NCBI GenBank assembly: GCA_033807695.1
Contig: CM066307.1
Location: 1,984,001 to 2,048,000, forward strand
Origin: Daedaleopsis sinensis
Taxonomy: Eukaryota; Basidiomycota; Agaricomycetes; Polyporales; Polyporaceae
Reading direction: 5' to 3'
DNA: 64,000 nucleotides
Made by a program: the position numbers and the translations under genes. Position 1 is the stretch's first letter, and each line of letters opens with the position of its first letter. Below, one piece after another: positions 45,009 through 56,824 of the stretch. The notes below the pieces were generated by a model that worked only from the letters and a program-made list of their open reading frames with translations, was not told the origin of the DNA and did not search any database.

Positions 45009-47270
45009 TCATGACATTGAGACCGACGCCTCAGAGATGCGATCATGTGAGTCGCGGTCGGGTGAGTCGCGATCACGCTCGTCGTCATGGCCGCTGAGGG
45101 AGGGTATAGGCTGATGCTGATGCGTATACAGTTGCATGTCGTCCTCGTTGATGGGAGATGTTGGCCGTGAGCCAACTATCGTTGCTGTGTTGGCCATCGA
45201 CTGCACAGGGCCAACTGGGTCGGTGTCGTCCGGTAGGTCGCGGACAGTGTTCGTAATAGGTTGATTGTGAGGATAGTAAGAAACACGTCGGTTATTGGAG
45301 AAGTCGTAGAGCGTGAATCTGCGGTCGTTGACGTTAGCTGAGGCACACCAAGCTGAGCGAAAATGAGATAACTCACTGCTCTTCGAGTTGTCGCAGCTCG
45401 GGTTTCATCTTCTCCAGGTCGGGATTCTGTTTTCGCTTGGAGTGCGTCAACGGCTTCTCGACCATCAGGAACTCGTCAAGCTCATGCGACACGTCAAAGT
45501 TGGCCTTTTTCATCTGTTGCGTGAATTTGGGATTAGCGATAGCCGGATACGACAGATGAAAGGGAAAACGAACATCAGGAACGAATGGCGGCTGAGCCTC
45601 CTTGTTCTCAATACTATCCCAGTCGATAGATTTCATCCATGGGTGATTCCGAATATCGTCGATTCCAAGGTCCTTATCTCTGCAGCCGAGGCGAGTCTTG
45701 GGATTGCGGTCGAGAAGCTGCAGAGAGTCAGTCTAGGCATATACGCAGACGCGGAACAAACGCACCCCAAGCAGGAAATGATGTCCCTCCTTGCTACACT
45801 TCTCCTTCGAGGTCGAAGGAAAGCGGAGGTGGTCCTTGAGAATAGAATTCTTCATCTTCTCCGACGTCCTGCCGTCGAAAGGTCGCCGGTGGAAGAGTAG
45901 CTCCCATGCAACCACCCCGAGACTCCACCAATCACACGGCCAGGTGTAACCCAAACGACCTATCACTTCCGGCGCCATGTATGCCATGCTACCAGCGACG
46001 CTGCTGTGTAGGCGGCGCTCGGAATAATGGATAGCGACATTGAAGTCGGTGATATGAGCGTGCCCCATCGCATCAAGAAGTATGTTGTCTGGTTTCAAAT
46101 CCCTGCGACAGAAGAATTAGCATGGCGTTCCAGGCCACAACGGCGTTGCAAGCGACATACCGATGAATGATGCGTTGCCGGTGAAGGTATTCGAGCGCTG
46201 AAGACAACTCGGCCATCCAAAATCTGACCACGTTCTCCGGAATATATCGGAGTCTCTCTAAATGAACTGCAAGATAATGAGCAAGGGGTCTCAGAAGGCT
46301 GTACGTGGACGTACATCGTAGGTCTCCACCGAGCATCAAGTCGAGGACGAAGAAGCAATTCTCGTCGTCTTGGAAAGCATACCGCAAGTTCACTACAAAC
46401 GGATGGTCAATCTGTAATAGACGGGCGTCAGCTTGTGCGGCACATCATCCTGTTGAATGATACGGAGATTCGGAGCGGATGCAATTTCCCGTCACGTCGA
46501 CGCGCCGACAGAGATGTAAGGCACGCAGTGAGAACGACAGAGTCCTATAGCCAACCTACGACCGAGCACAGCGAGCAGAGGCCGTCGCGTCGCGTCGCGT
46601 TCACAAACCCACTTCTCGAGGACGAGGCTATACGCGACTCAACGCTTGTGGAACCCTAGCCTGGACACTCGAAGAAAGTGCACGTCCTTCTCCCGACCGC
46701 GGCGGGCGTAACTGATATCTCGCGCTGCAGGCAACGTCGACGTGAAACGTGTCTCCGGATCTCCAGTCATAACTCTGTCCGACCTTCCCATGGCGAAGTC
46801 CAGTGCTCCAACATCTGTCAAGGACGCGGCGAAGCGCCTGACGGCATAGTATCTCCCGGGGCCCTCTGCGGAGGGCACGACAGAGACCTATGAACAGCGG
46901 GGAAAGTACTCGACTGCTTGTCTTCCGCTCGAAGCAAATAGCATGGGGTATGGGTACAAGATGAGCACATACCTCCTCTAGTAGTCGACGTTCCTGGATA
47001 ATATTCGCTACCGCCTTCTGCTTGATGCACTTGGCTTTCTCTATGTACTTCAGTGCATAGAGCTTCTTGGACTTCTTGTGCTCGACCACTCGAACCTGCG
47101 CCGATCGACGTCGAACAGTGAGCACACCAATGTGAGGCTAGTGGAGACGAGAGCGGGTATACCTTGCCGAAAGCGCCCTTGCCTACAGCGCGGTGTAGAT
47201 CGAAATGGTAGAGGTCGACTTCACCGTCGAAGTTGACCGGGTCAGAGCAGCAGCAGGCGACATTACCCAT
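45009..47270 (-). CDS. YANK/STK32-like AGC serine/threonine kinase
   Basis: The protein starts MGNVACCCSDPVNFDGEVD. Gly2 suits N-myristoylation and Cys6-8 suit palmitoylation, so membrane anchoring is likely. The kinase domain runs FDLHRAVGKGAFGKV (glycine loop, split by an intron), LYALKYIEKAKC (beta3 Lys), IIQERRLLEE (alpha-C Glu), IDHPFVVNLRYAFQDDENCF, IIHRDLKPDN, ITDFNVAIHY, MAYMAPEV and WPCDWWSLGVVAWELLFHRR. DFG is DFN, which is characteristic of the YANK group. A C-terminal extension includes FDVSHELDEFLMVEKPLTHS and an acidic Asp/Arg/Ser-rich end (stop at 45009). The intron after the alpha-C exon is about 570 bases, ten times the usual size here. It is head-to-head with the macrodomain gene, sharing about 200 bases of promoter. 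Substrates are unknown. Confidence 0.85.
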
Positions 47271-47471
47271 GAGACGGGGAGGAATGAGGGGGGAGCAGAC
47301 GGGGGGAGGACGTTTTGTCGTCAAAGTACAAAACAGACCAAATCTACTCGAGGTCTCGGTCACATAGTACACCTAGACGCCTGTCTCGGCTCCAGTTCTC
47401 TGGGTCCCACGCATTGCCTTGATGACTCGATTAGGATATTATCCACAACTCACACCTTGCTACAAACCACC
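47271..47471. promoter_or_regulatory. Shared divergent promoter, kinase and macrodomain genes
   Basis: Only about 200 bases separate the two start codons, so both promoters must lie here or overlap. No specific element was identified. Confidence 0.5.
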
Positions 47472-48749
47472 ATGTCGACTATTACTCTCTCAAAAATCCC
47501 AACTCTACGCGAGCTCTACAAATCAGGCATACTGAACTCTGTTGAATCAGCAAAGCACTCCTCCAAGCCTGCTCTGTTGGACAGAGTGTCACTGTAGTGA
47601 GTGATAAGATCCAGTGAGCACTGAGAACCCGAACCGGCATCGGCGGCTTGATCGACCTGTTCTTGTCCCATATCCGTCCCGCGTACTTGTACTCACATTT
47701 ATGGCCCGCAGTCAAGGAGACATAACTACATTGGATGTCGATTGCATTGTGAATGCAGCCAAGCGAAGCCTCCTCGGTAGGTCGCCGCATTGTCACGTTC
47801 CTTCAAGGGGCATACCCTATGTGGACCTTGTGAACAACATTGAATAACTCATGAATCCAACTTCTAGGCGGCGGAGGTGGTGAGCTTCTATATCCGCGTC
47901 TTGATTTCATTTCGGCTCATCCTTTTGTAGTTGACGGCGCTATCCATGCCGCTGCGGGGCCATCTCTTCTAGAAGAATGTGAGTGCCATCCAACCTGGTG
48001 TATATCGTATAAGGTAGATGGCGAGTCTGCTCGCTGGCTAGTATCTTGGGGTTGAATATGAGCGGTTGAATCATCGAACTGAGCGAATGCAACACAGGTC
48101 GGAAACTTGATGGTTGTGATACTGGATTCGCGAAGATCACGAAGGGATATGAATTGCCCGCGTATGTACGATTCAATCAATGACCTTCATGACATGTTTC
48201 TAAATGAGCTTCGCTCAGTCGTCACATCATCCACACCGTAGGCCCTGTATACTCCTCTGCAAAGGTCGAGACAAAGGCCGAGCAGCTCGCATCGTGCTAC
48301 AAGACAAGTCTCCAGCTTGCGGTCGACAATTCCTTGAAACACATTGTATGTCCAGCTCGCCATGACAACGGCGCACCCAGGCTGGGGAGCCTTTTATTGA
48401 CACCGATGCAGGCCTTTCCCTCCATTTCTACCGGAGTTTATGGCTACCCGATAAAGGATGCGACGCACATCGCGCTCGATGTCGTGAGACAGCTTCTAGA
48501 CACGGCAGACGGAGACAAGGTACAAATTTAATTTAATTCTCGCGGTCAATTATAGGCTCATATATCTGTACGTTACCAGCTAGAACGCACGATCTTCGTG
48601 GTGTGGAGCGACGCTGACAAGGCTGTATACGAGTAAGCAGCAGTCTATGCATGGTCGCAGCCTGTGATTAACTAGCAGATGCGTTCAGATCGTTGCTTCC
48701 TCTATATTTCCCACCAGAAGCCGAACCGCCCACCGCTGAGACGGAGTGA
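47472..48749 (+). CDS. Macrodomain protein (O-acetyl-ADP-ribose / ADP-ribosyl hydrolase-like)
   Basis: The N-terminus MSTITLSKIPTLRELYKSGI leads to SLYQGDITTLDVDCIVNAAK, the conserved ADP-ribose-binding start of MacroD-type domains. The loop GGGGVDGAIHAAAGPSLLEE is assembled over two introns. Next come CDTGFAKITKGYELPARHII, HTVGPVYSSAKVETKAEQLA, CYKTSLQLA and the second binding loop AFPSISTGVYGYP. It ends LERTIFVVWSDADKAVYESL and LPLYFPPEAEPPTAETE with a TGA at 48747-48749. The last intron (48633-48688) was chosen because it restores the family ending LLPLYFPPE. It probably removes ADP-ribose from proteins or hydrolyses O-acetyl-ADP-ribose. At least seven introns are needed. Confidence 0.87.
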
Positions 48750-49384
48750 AGTGCACGATGAGGTGGATAACGAAGGCTCGTACTCACTTCAAAGTTCTTG
48801 TACGACCAGATGTACATCAGCTCGTCACAGTCGCAAAGGAAGAACCGGATGCACTCTACAAGACCAATCCTGAGCAGCATAGGACATTGTCCAAGTCCCT
48901 GATGCGTGAGTACGTCCGAGAAGCAGCCGTGCTTCGTGGTTACCGTTCATTATGTTCTCCACACTCTCCGTGACGGAACCGTTGACAAACTGTGATCCGA
49001 CGCCGCACACGAATACACAGGAGCGCGCAAGTCATCCTCTCACAGATGACCAAAAAGATCCGAGCCTTCGCCGTCGCTTCCCGGACCACTGTTACCGGCG
49101 GTCCGTTGCGGGCGGCCAGAGAATGTTGCAAGCCGCAATTCGAAGAGGAGCGTTCTCATGTTGGTCTCATGACTAGCTATAGTATTCTCGCCTCGCTCTC
49201 AAGGCACAAGTTTCTCCGAATACCGGCAGGCGCCTCGTCATAGCGTCTCGAATAGAGTGTGAATCCAGGCCAGCAATCCGTGATATATAAGCCATGGAGC
49301 TGGGTTGGCAGGCGTGGGGTGGCCTGCTGCTCTTGCACCACGACGTTCGACGACGAGCTCCAGAGGGAGGACGCCTGAACAACG
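48750..49384. other. Intergenic region before the transporter
   Basis: It should contain the 3' UTR of the macrodomain gene and the transporter promoter. No gene was recognised. Confidence 0.5.
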
Positions 49385-51567
49385 ATGGGTCGCATTTACA
49401 ACATCTCGCTTGCAGTGTTCTGCGCGATAGGTGTGTGCTACATCGTTCTAATGCCCCCGAACTCCGGAATCGGTTGTTTCTGAGAAGACTGACACTTCTT
49501 TCGCGATGCGCATCTGTTAGGTTCCTTCTTGTTCGGGTATGTAGGTTCGATCCTCGTCGTGGCGGCCGTCGCTTAGTCATGTTACTTTCTACCTCCTCCG
49601 CAGTTATGATAGGTGAGCACATCTCTGAAAGCGGGCGTATAGGGTTCGCAACTGAAACATCCTCGCTAGCGGAATTATTGCCTCTGTGATAACCTTCCAG
49701 AGCTTCAAGGACTTCGTTGGCAACTCCGCGAACTATGATAGTTTATCCGGAGCGGTCGTGTCTACCTTCACTGGTAAGATCACCGATCACTAGAAAACTC
49801 AACTTAAACTTCCCTTGCACCAGGTGGATGCTTCTTTGGCGCAATGGCAGCTGGATGGTACACACGTCCAATAAGTCGATGTTCTCCATGCTAACTTCCT
49901 CTTATAGGACAAACGACAAATTCGGACGTCAGCGCACAGTTCAAGTAAGTTTTCGAGGCTGAAGTCTTTCTAACACCATTAACGACCCCTTTTTCAGCTC
50001 GGTGCAGCTATCTCGATATGGGGATGTGCTATGCAAGCTGGCGCAAACACCTTTGCCACGATGCTCATCGGCCGTATAGTTGCTGGTGTGGCGATAGGGT
50101 GCGTATGGGTCGTCGACATCTTCGGCCAAGCGTATCTGAGTACCCTTATGCAGTATCTTGTCGATGACTGTTCCTCTTTATAACGTGAGTCCCTGACCGA
50201 CATCAGTGTACACATGAGCTGAGCGTGCCTGAACTAGACGGAGATCGCACCACCAAAGCACCGTGGCTTTGTCGTCGGACTGGCGCAACAAATGATCGGT
50301 ATCGGTTTCATCGTCGCCAACTGGGTCGGCTACGGCTGTCAGTATCTCAACAGCAACACTCAGTGGCGACTCCCACTTGGTCTACAGCTCGCCCCAGCGG
50401 GTCTCCTTTTTGTAGGGAGTTTCTGGATGCCGCGCTCTCCTCGCTGGCTGCTCGAGCGCGGGCGCGACGAGGAGGCACGATCTGTAGTGCACAAGCTACA
50501 CGGTACGACGCCGGAAGCTCAGGCTGCCGCCGAGGTCGAGTTCGCAGAGATGGAGCAAACGATCAAGGCGGAGCTCATCGTTCGCTCACGCTCCATTGCG
50601 GACTTGTGGGCAACGCGAGGCATGCTCCGGCGCACGCTCATCGCAGTTGGCGTTCAGGTGTTTGGGCAGTTCTCCGGTATCAACGTTATCAACTATTTCG
50701 GGCCGTCCATGTACAAGGCTCTAGGATTAAGTCCCGGTCAGTCGTTGCTCGTCCAGGGTATATACGGTGCCGTGGGCCCGATCACAAACTTCTTGTGCGT
50801 ACACCATGCCTTTGCAATCTGTCAACCTATAGCAAGCTGATTTGCGCTACAGCTTCATCACCTTAATCCTCGACACCGTGGGCCGCAAGAAGCCTCTTAT
50901 GTTCGGCGCAGGCAGCTTCGTCGTCACGTACTCTATTCTGACCGCTATCGTTGCCTCTTTCCCGCCTGACGAGTCCACGAACCTTGTCGCCCAACGAGCC
51001 GGCATCGCCATGATCTTTCTCACGAGTATTTTCTTCTCACTGAGTTTTGGTCCCGTCAGCTGGGTGCTTGCTTCTGAGGTAGGCCGTATCATCGGAGGAG
51101 CAGAGAGCGGTTATTGACATCTCTGTGTGCGTCATAGGTGTTTCCGACGAGGACACGTTCTATCGGAACGAGTGTCGCTACCTGCGCGAATTGGGCATTG
51201 AACGTCCTGTTCTCTCAGGTGTGTCCGAATCGTCCTCATTCATATCCCAGGCTACCGGCACCACCTGACTGCGTTGTAGGTATCTAACATCGCGATCACA
51301 AACATCTCCTGGAAATACTACCTTGTCTTCATCATCTTGAATGCAGTGGACTTCGTTATCATCGCTCTCTTCTTCCCAGAAACCAAAGGTGCATACTCCT
51401 CAGCCCAAGCACTCCACGCACGAATTTTGCTCACTTGATGATCAGGAAAAACCCTCGAGCAGATGGCGGAGCTCTTTGGAGACGAGGTCGATGCACACGA
51501 CGTGCTCGACTCTCCTACGACGCACGAGAAGCTCGACCATGACAGACTCGAGAAGAGCGATGCTTGA
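49385..51567 (+). CDS. MFS sugar (hexose) transporter
   Basis: A twelve-helix major facilitator of the sugar porter family, expected in the plasma membrane. The start MGRIYNISLAVFCAIG leads to SFLFGYDSGIIASVITFQSF, in which the YDS is supplied by a 9-base exon (49604-49612). Motifs are GCFFGAMAAGW, DKFGRQRTVQ, MLIGRIVAGVAIG, VPLYNTEIAPPKHRGFVVGL, PRSPRWLLERGRDEEA (PESPR-type), QFSGINVINYFGPSMYKALG, DTVGRKKPLMFG, FGPVSWVLASEVFPTRTRSI and FFPETKGKTLEQMAELFGDE. About ten introns are implied and all joins keep frame. The stop is at 51565-51567 after LEKSDA. Substrate (glucose, xylose or other) cannot be told from these motifs. Confidence 0.9.
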
Positions 51568-51834
51568 GTGTCAATATACTCTTGCATGACCTTCCACCGT
51601 CTACGACTACCTCAAGATCCAATATCGGATCTCTGTTGCCATTAGGGTTCGCTGTGATGTACTTGTACAATAATCGAACTTTACTCCAATTCCGTATCAC
51701 CGACCTACAAGTTGCGGGCGAGCGGGTGAACAATGTAAACGGGTACGAACTATGGACGACAAACTAGATGTTGAGCAACACAGAGGTCCGTATACAATAT
51801 GCTTTAGATTAGAACACGGTCCACCACAGTTGTT

Positions 51835-54800
51835 TCACATGGAATCGTGACGTATAGAAGAATGATGTCCAGTATCGTTCCTCATCCCGCGCGTGAGCAT
51901 CAGTAACAAGTTCTCAATCCTCGCTTGCCGTTCCTGCATGCGTTGCGTTAGCATGCTGACGACCGCACCTACAACACAGAGCAACAACGCACCTGCAGCT
52001 CCTTCATCTCGTCCTTGAGCTTGTTCACCGGCATCTTCTTTACCTCGTCCACGAGCGTCTCCACGCGCTTCACGCTCGCCTCCACCCCCGCCATCGACAC
52101 CACGCGCTCCCTCCTCATCCCGAACAGCACGCCCAGCGGGCTCCGCTGGCCCGCGCTCGGAACCTCCGTCGAGCTCGGCGGGTTAATCCGCGGCAGCTGC
52201 GCGTTACGCGGTCGCGGCGAGCCCGAGGGCGACACGGGCACACGGTCGGGCGACACCGCGCTGCGTGTGCGCAGCCGCGCCTTGCGCGGGGAGAGCGACG
52301 CGCTCGTGGTGCGCGCGAGCGGCCCCGGGCGCGGCGGGCTGCGCGAGCCGGGCCCCGTCTCTGTCTCTGGCTCTATCGGCCGGAGCGGGGAGCGGTGCCG
52401 CGGGAGGCTCTCGTGCGAACGCGAGTTCTGGATGGTGGGCGGGGCGGACATGGGGACCATGGAGGGGAACTCGAGCTCGTTGTCCGAGTCGCCGAAGAGG
52501 TCCGAGTCGTCGCCCTCGAGGTCGACGTCGAAGATCGCCTCGTAGACGTCGGCAGAGCTGGACCCGAGGAGATCGAGGATGGGCATGTGCTTCACGCTGC
52601 GGGTGAGGCTTGCGTAAAGGTTGTGCGCGCGTTCTGAGCCTGCTACGCGCCATTTTTGGCCTCGGGCGAGGAAGCGTTCGTAGATCGCGATGACGATTAG
52701 TTGTGGAAATGACTGTAGGCGTCACGAGTGTTACCGTGTTGTCGTATGCGGAGGTGACGAAGGGCGTAACTTACCGTAATTTTGATTAAGAAGACGTTTG
52801 TGGAATGCAGAGCCCTGGGAGATAGCACAAAGCTTAGAGGCCACAAGATGACGAAGGCGAGTAGGTTGAAGGGCGGTTGATAGCTGAAGAGTGCATCTTT
52901 GACCCTGCAGGATGGTCAAGATAGAAACGAGGATTCGACAATCCAGACAACGTACCCTTCTATTGTCGTGATCGAGAACTGGAACAGGTACTCCTGTTTG
53001 GCATTCTATAGTATGATGAGTACATGGATCTACATGAGAGAATCGTTCGCAGCTTACAGCATCGATCCTTGCGAACGTATTTGACAGTATGGAGATCAAG
53101 ACTGTTCAGTTTGTGGTTAGCGATGGCCCTATGTAGACCCTTGGCGACTCACTTGTAAGTAATAGCGTATTCGACATCGCGGCAAAAACTGTCATTAGGA
53201 CGGGACCGAAGAGTGGATGGAAGCTCTCTGCCTGCGCGAAACTGAGATAGGTGTTCCCGAACCAGATCTGCACCATCAACCACGCGATGCTCTTGAATGA
53301 CCACTTCCCGGATTCAGCGGCTGTTTGAATGTGACTCGTTAGAATTGCAACTGCATAATTTAATGAGGACGCGTACCGAGATTGTGTAGCGTAAATAGCA
53401 AGCCAGAGAAGCATATAGCCGCAATTCCGATGAAGAACAGGAACTCGGCCATCATTGCACGTAGGGCTCTGCAAATGGTGCGAACGACATATTTGAATCA
53501 GCTATGAAGGCGGTGTGCTTTGGAGGATGCGGACGAACAGCACCACGACATTATTCGAGACGGCAAAGAAGGCAAGCCTATATTGATGGCGTAAATGAGC
53601 CGATGATCTGTCTGGCTAAGGCAAGCACCCACCGAGGAAACAGAACACAGGCTCCACATGCGAGCACATCGAAGGCGAAATCGGATGCGGCCGCTGCACT
53701 GTCCGTGAGTACGGTATTTGTTGACACGAATGTTGGGCTACTTACGATCTCCTGTGTGAAGCCCTTTGATGCGGAACCCGATGTAGATCAGGAAAATCGC
53801 AATAAAGAAGGAGTCGAACACGTTCCACAGCTAGATATCATCAGTTCCCGTGAGATAGCATGCAAATGAGGTCCTTACATTAGCGATGTAGACTAGGCAG
53901 CCAATTAGTGAGTCTCGGAACGGTGCAAGAAGAGCTGACTCACTAGTCCATCCATGTTCTTTAGAGGCAGTGTACTCCTCCAGCGCGAACGCTGTAGCAA
54001 ATAATATAAACACCTTTTCAAACCCATTGATTGCCTGCAAGTCCTTCGCTGAATCGTGGCCTGTGAGTTATACTCGTGAACGCAGCATGAGCAGATCCGG
54101 ATACGCACTGAAGAGACATAGTAGAAACGCTGTCAGGAGTAGCGCGAAGTTGATGAACTCCAGGATGGCGCCGTAGCGGGGAACCCGTAGCCTGTAGTGG
54201 TCGAGGAAGGGCGCTTTGCTCACGTCGTACACCTCTATACTGCGCGGCTTGTAGTTGTCGGCCAAGACCGACCGATTTGACGTCATGGAGAACACCATTC
54301 GCCCGGCGTAGATGTCATTCACAACTGACTGCACGAGAGGGGATGCGAGGAATGCTTTCGATTCGGTAGCAATGGCCAGCTACGATACCGTACAGAGGAA
54401 GAGGACGTCAGACGGCTAGAACACGTACATGGAGGATTACGGACTTCTAACGCGCACTGCGGATCGTATGCCCCGTCTTGCCCAACGATGCTCTTCACGT
54501 CGTCAATGACATGCTCCGGTGCTCCGGCAAGGGGATTCCAACTTGCAGTCAGAACAGTCGCTACCCGAATTGGATCGGACGCAAAAGTTCCTAGAAGCTT
54601 CATGGCGAGGATCTCACATACTGCTGCACGCGAGAGTAGAACTCCAGAGTATGCCAAATTGTCCTCGGCCTCCGAGAGGAAGTGTGAGCGCACGACAAAG
54701 CATGCATACACGATGGCGAGGTTGTCGAGCCTTGCATACTTGAAGACGAGAGGTCGGACGATAGCAAAGTTGATGTCAGACGCAGTCAACTGCCTGCGGG

Positions 54801-55108
54801 ATTACAGTAATCAGCTCTTCCTCGCATGCCTGAATCATGCAGTAGTACTCACTCCCACGTCAACGCAGAGTCTTCGGAAATCCATCAGTCTCGAGCTGAG
54901 GGCTACTAGTGTATTGATCTTGGAAACGAAGGGAACATACCAATATCTCTCTACCATGCCATTGCCAAGTTTGAGAAAACAGCACAAACTGATGGTGTCT
55001 GCCACTCACCACAACATCTCTTTTCAGACTCGGAATGAGTGGAAAGACCTTTACCGACCCTAAATTCTCCGACGCCAAGGGAAGAAGTCTTGACCGCTCC
55101 TCGTCCAT
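51835..55108 (-). CDS. YVC1: YVC1-type vacuolar TRP cation channel
   Basis: A fungal TRP-like calcium channel, by family a vacuolar membrane channel releasing calcium. The start MDEERSRLLPLASENLG (55108) precedes the cytosolic N-terminal region with LTASDINFAIVRPLVFKYAR, LLSRAAVCEILAMKLLGTFA and DNYKPRSIEVYDVSKAPFLD. Membrane exons include FINFALLLTAFLLCLFSA, FEKVFILFATAFALEEY, WNVFDSFFIAIFLIYIGF, MMAEFLFFIGIAAICFSG and WLMVQIWFGNTYLSF (pore region). Then come HPLFGPVLMTVFAAMSNTLL, VLISILSNTFARI and FNLLAFVILWPLSFVLSP. The cytosolic tail has an acidic cluster (DVDLEGDDSDLFGDSDNELE), Ser/Pro/Arg-rich DNA and a terminal coiled-coil-like segment. The final exon ERQARIENLLLMLTRGMRND is joined through a 60-base intron and stops at 51835. 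Many introns are implied and exact borders in the N-terminal third are approximate. Confidence 0.82.
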
Positions 55109-55538
55109 CGCGTTCTCTCCCAGCACCACCACAGCCGCGAATCGATGAAAGTCAAGTGAGATGAAGCAGCAAATCCACAGAGAACCGAGGTCAAAGAATG
55201 GGAAGTCAGTCGTCGTCTGACAGCGAGGATGAGGAGCAAGTAGCACGGCCGAGCACGGCCGCGGTGCTGGCTGGTGCTGGACGGAACTTTCGCATGTTCG
55301 GCGCCTCTACTACCAAAGGGGGAAGCGCCACAATCACAATGATTTGCTGTCAGTCACGATAGGTCACGGTACTCCTGCGTATGCATAGTACCATGGTATG
55401 TACGGTACTGAGTCAGTGATGTGCCGGTCGTACTACTGACTCTCAGACTAGTTTTGACTTCACTTCAACGCCGAGGAACAAAACGGGCTTCGGAGTTTAC
55501 CGGTACCTATGGGTACTGATACACGATTGAGATCCAGA
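55109..55538. other. Intergenic region between YVC1-like and GH105 genes
   Basis: Promoter side of the channel gene and 3' flank of the hydrolase. No gene was seen. Confidence 0.5.
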
Positions 55539-56824
55539 TTACTTCCGGACTACGTTGGTGAGACTCTCGTACTCCAAGGACGCAAGGATGAAAGCTGCAG
55601 AGCCCAAGACACTGTTGTAAAGAATCGGCTGACCGATATAGTACTAAAGGATAAACGAGCAGTCAGCGACTCAGAGGAATTCATCATTGGTCACCTAACA
55701 CGGTCACATACCTCGTACGACGCGGTTGAATTCAAGCTACAGACGGAAACGGTTTCGTTGTAGCCCAGGGTGCCGTTTCCATTGTTCACGACGAAGTTGT
55801 CCACGATGTACTCATAAGCTCGGGTCGCCACAGGCGTCCACGAACGCTCCTTCAGGTACCCCAACCTCAAGCCCTTGAGCAGCGAGTACGCAAACATCGC
55901 ACTCGCGCTGCTCTCGATGTAGTTTCCCGAGCGTCCAGGCTGGTCTACCACCTGCCACCATGCGCCCGTCTTCGCATCAGCCGCACTCACTACTGCCGCC
56001 GCCAGCTCGTTGAATCTCGCAGTCAGATGCAGCCGCGCTCCTAGCGCGTCCCTCGGCAGCAGCTCCAGTGTGTCCACTAGCGCTAGGGTGTACCACCCCA
56101 GACTCCTCCCCCACACAATCGGACTTGCACCTGTTTCCGGATCCGCCCACACCGCGGTCTTCGACTCGTCGTACCCATGCACCAGCAACCCCGACTCCGT
56201 CTTGCAATGGTGCCACAGGAGCTCCATCTGCCTCACAACACCGTTCACCGCTGCCGACTGCTGGGTCCCGTGCTCGAAATGGTCGGCGTACAAGGTCCAG
56301 AACGGCGCAAGCGAGGCCATGCCGTCCAGGTACGACCACTCCGGGTAGACGTAGTACCACAAGCCGCCCTCCGTGTTCTTCTTCTGCAATCCGATGGAGG
56401 TGTGCAAAGCCTCGAAGGCGTCGCGGTACGTCTCGTTCCCGGTCTTCTCGTATAGCGCAATGAGCGCGTTACCGCTAGACAGGCGATCGAGCGGGTACGT
56501 GGTGTCCGTGAACGCGTCGGACACGATCGTGATCACCGATTCCGCACTGCGCGCAACGTAGGCGGAGATGAGCGGCGCAGAGGGGGAGTCGGGGTATTGT
56601 TCGAGAAGACGCTGGAAAGCCTTCTGAGTGAATCCGGCTTGAAGAAGCTCGGAGCGATCGCTGGTGCCAGTGAGGATGCCTTGGCTGCGGGAGATGATGC
56701 TCGTGGCCATGAGGGTCGAGTAGCTTGTACCGTGCGTCGAGTGGGCCGCGACATTTCCGGAGAGCATGAGGACGGCTGCCCACAAGGGTGATGCTAGGTT
56801 GGAGTTGGATCTGAGCAGTCGCAT
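55539..56824 (-). CDS. Secreted GH105-like unsaturated rhamnogalacturonyl hydrolase
   Basis: It probably removes unsaturated galacturonate from pectin fragments made by lyases. A signal peptide is clear (about residues 1-27: hydrophobic WAAVLMLSGNVAAHS). The (alpha/alpha)6-barrel family landmarks are YPLDRLSSGNALIALYEKTG, EGGLWYYVYPEWSYLDGMAS, LAPFWTLYADHFEHGTQQSA, GLLVHGYDESKTAVWADPET, SPIVWGRSLGWYTLALVDTL and GAWWQVVDQPGRSGNYIESS, then SASAMFAYSLLKGLRLGYL. N-glycosylation sequons occur (NET, NGT, NST). A large first exon (56824-55709) is followed by one intron. A second exon reads YYIGQPILYNSVLGSAAFIL, ASLEYESLTNVVRK and stops at 55539. The length, about 410 residues, suits the family. Confidence 0.87.

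Noticed and set aside
51955..51990. 24-base intron at the end of the YVC1-like gene
   Set aside because: Too short to splice. A 60-base intron from the same donor to a later CAG, with a GCTAACG branch, keeps frame and gives a coiled-coil-like end.
52204..52725. Arg/Pro-rich 173-codon frame opposite the YVC1 tail
   Set aside because: Alternative frame of the same strand over the Ser/Arg-rich tail. The real frame has the acidic cluster and continues the channel.
55977..56463. Open frames on both strands over the GH105 gene
   Set aside because: Shadows of a long high-GC exon. The GH105 frame shows signal peptide and family motifs.
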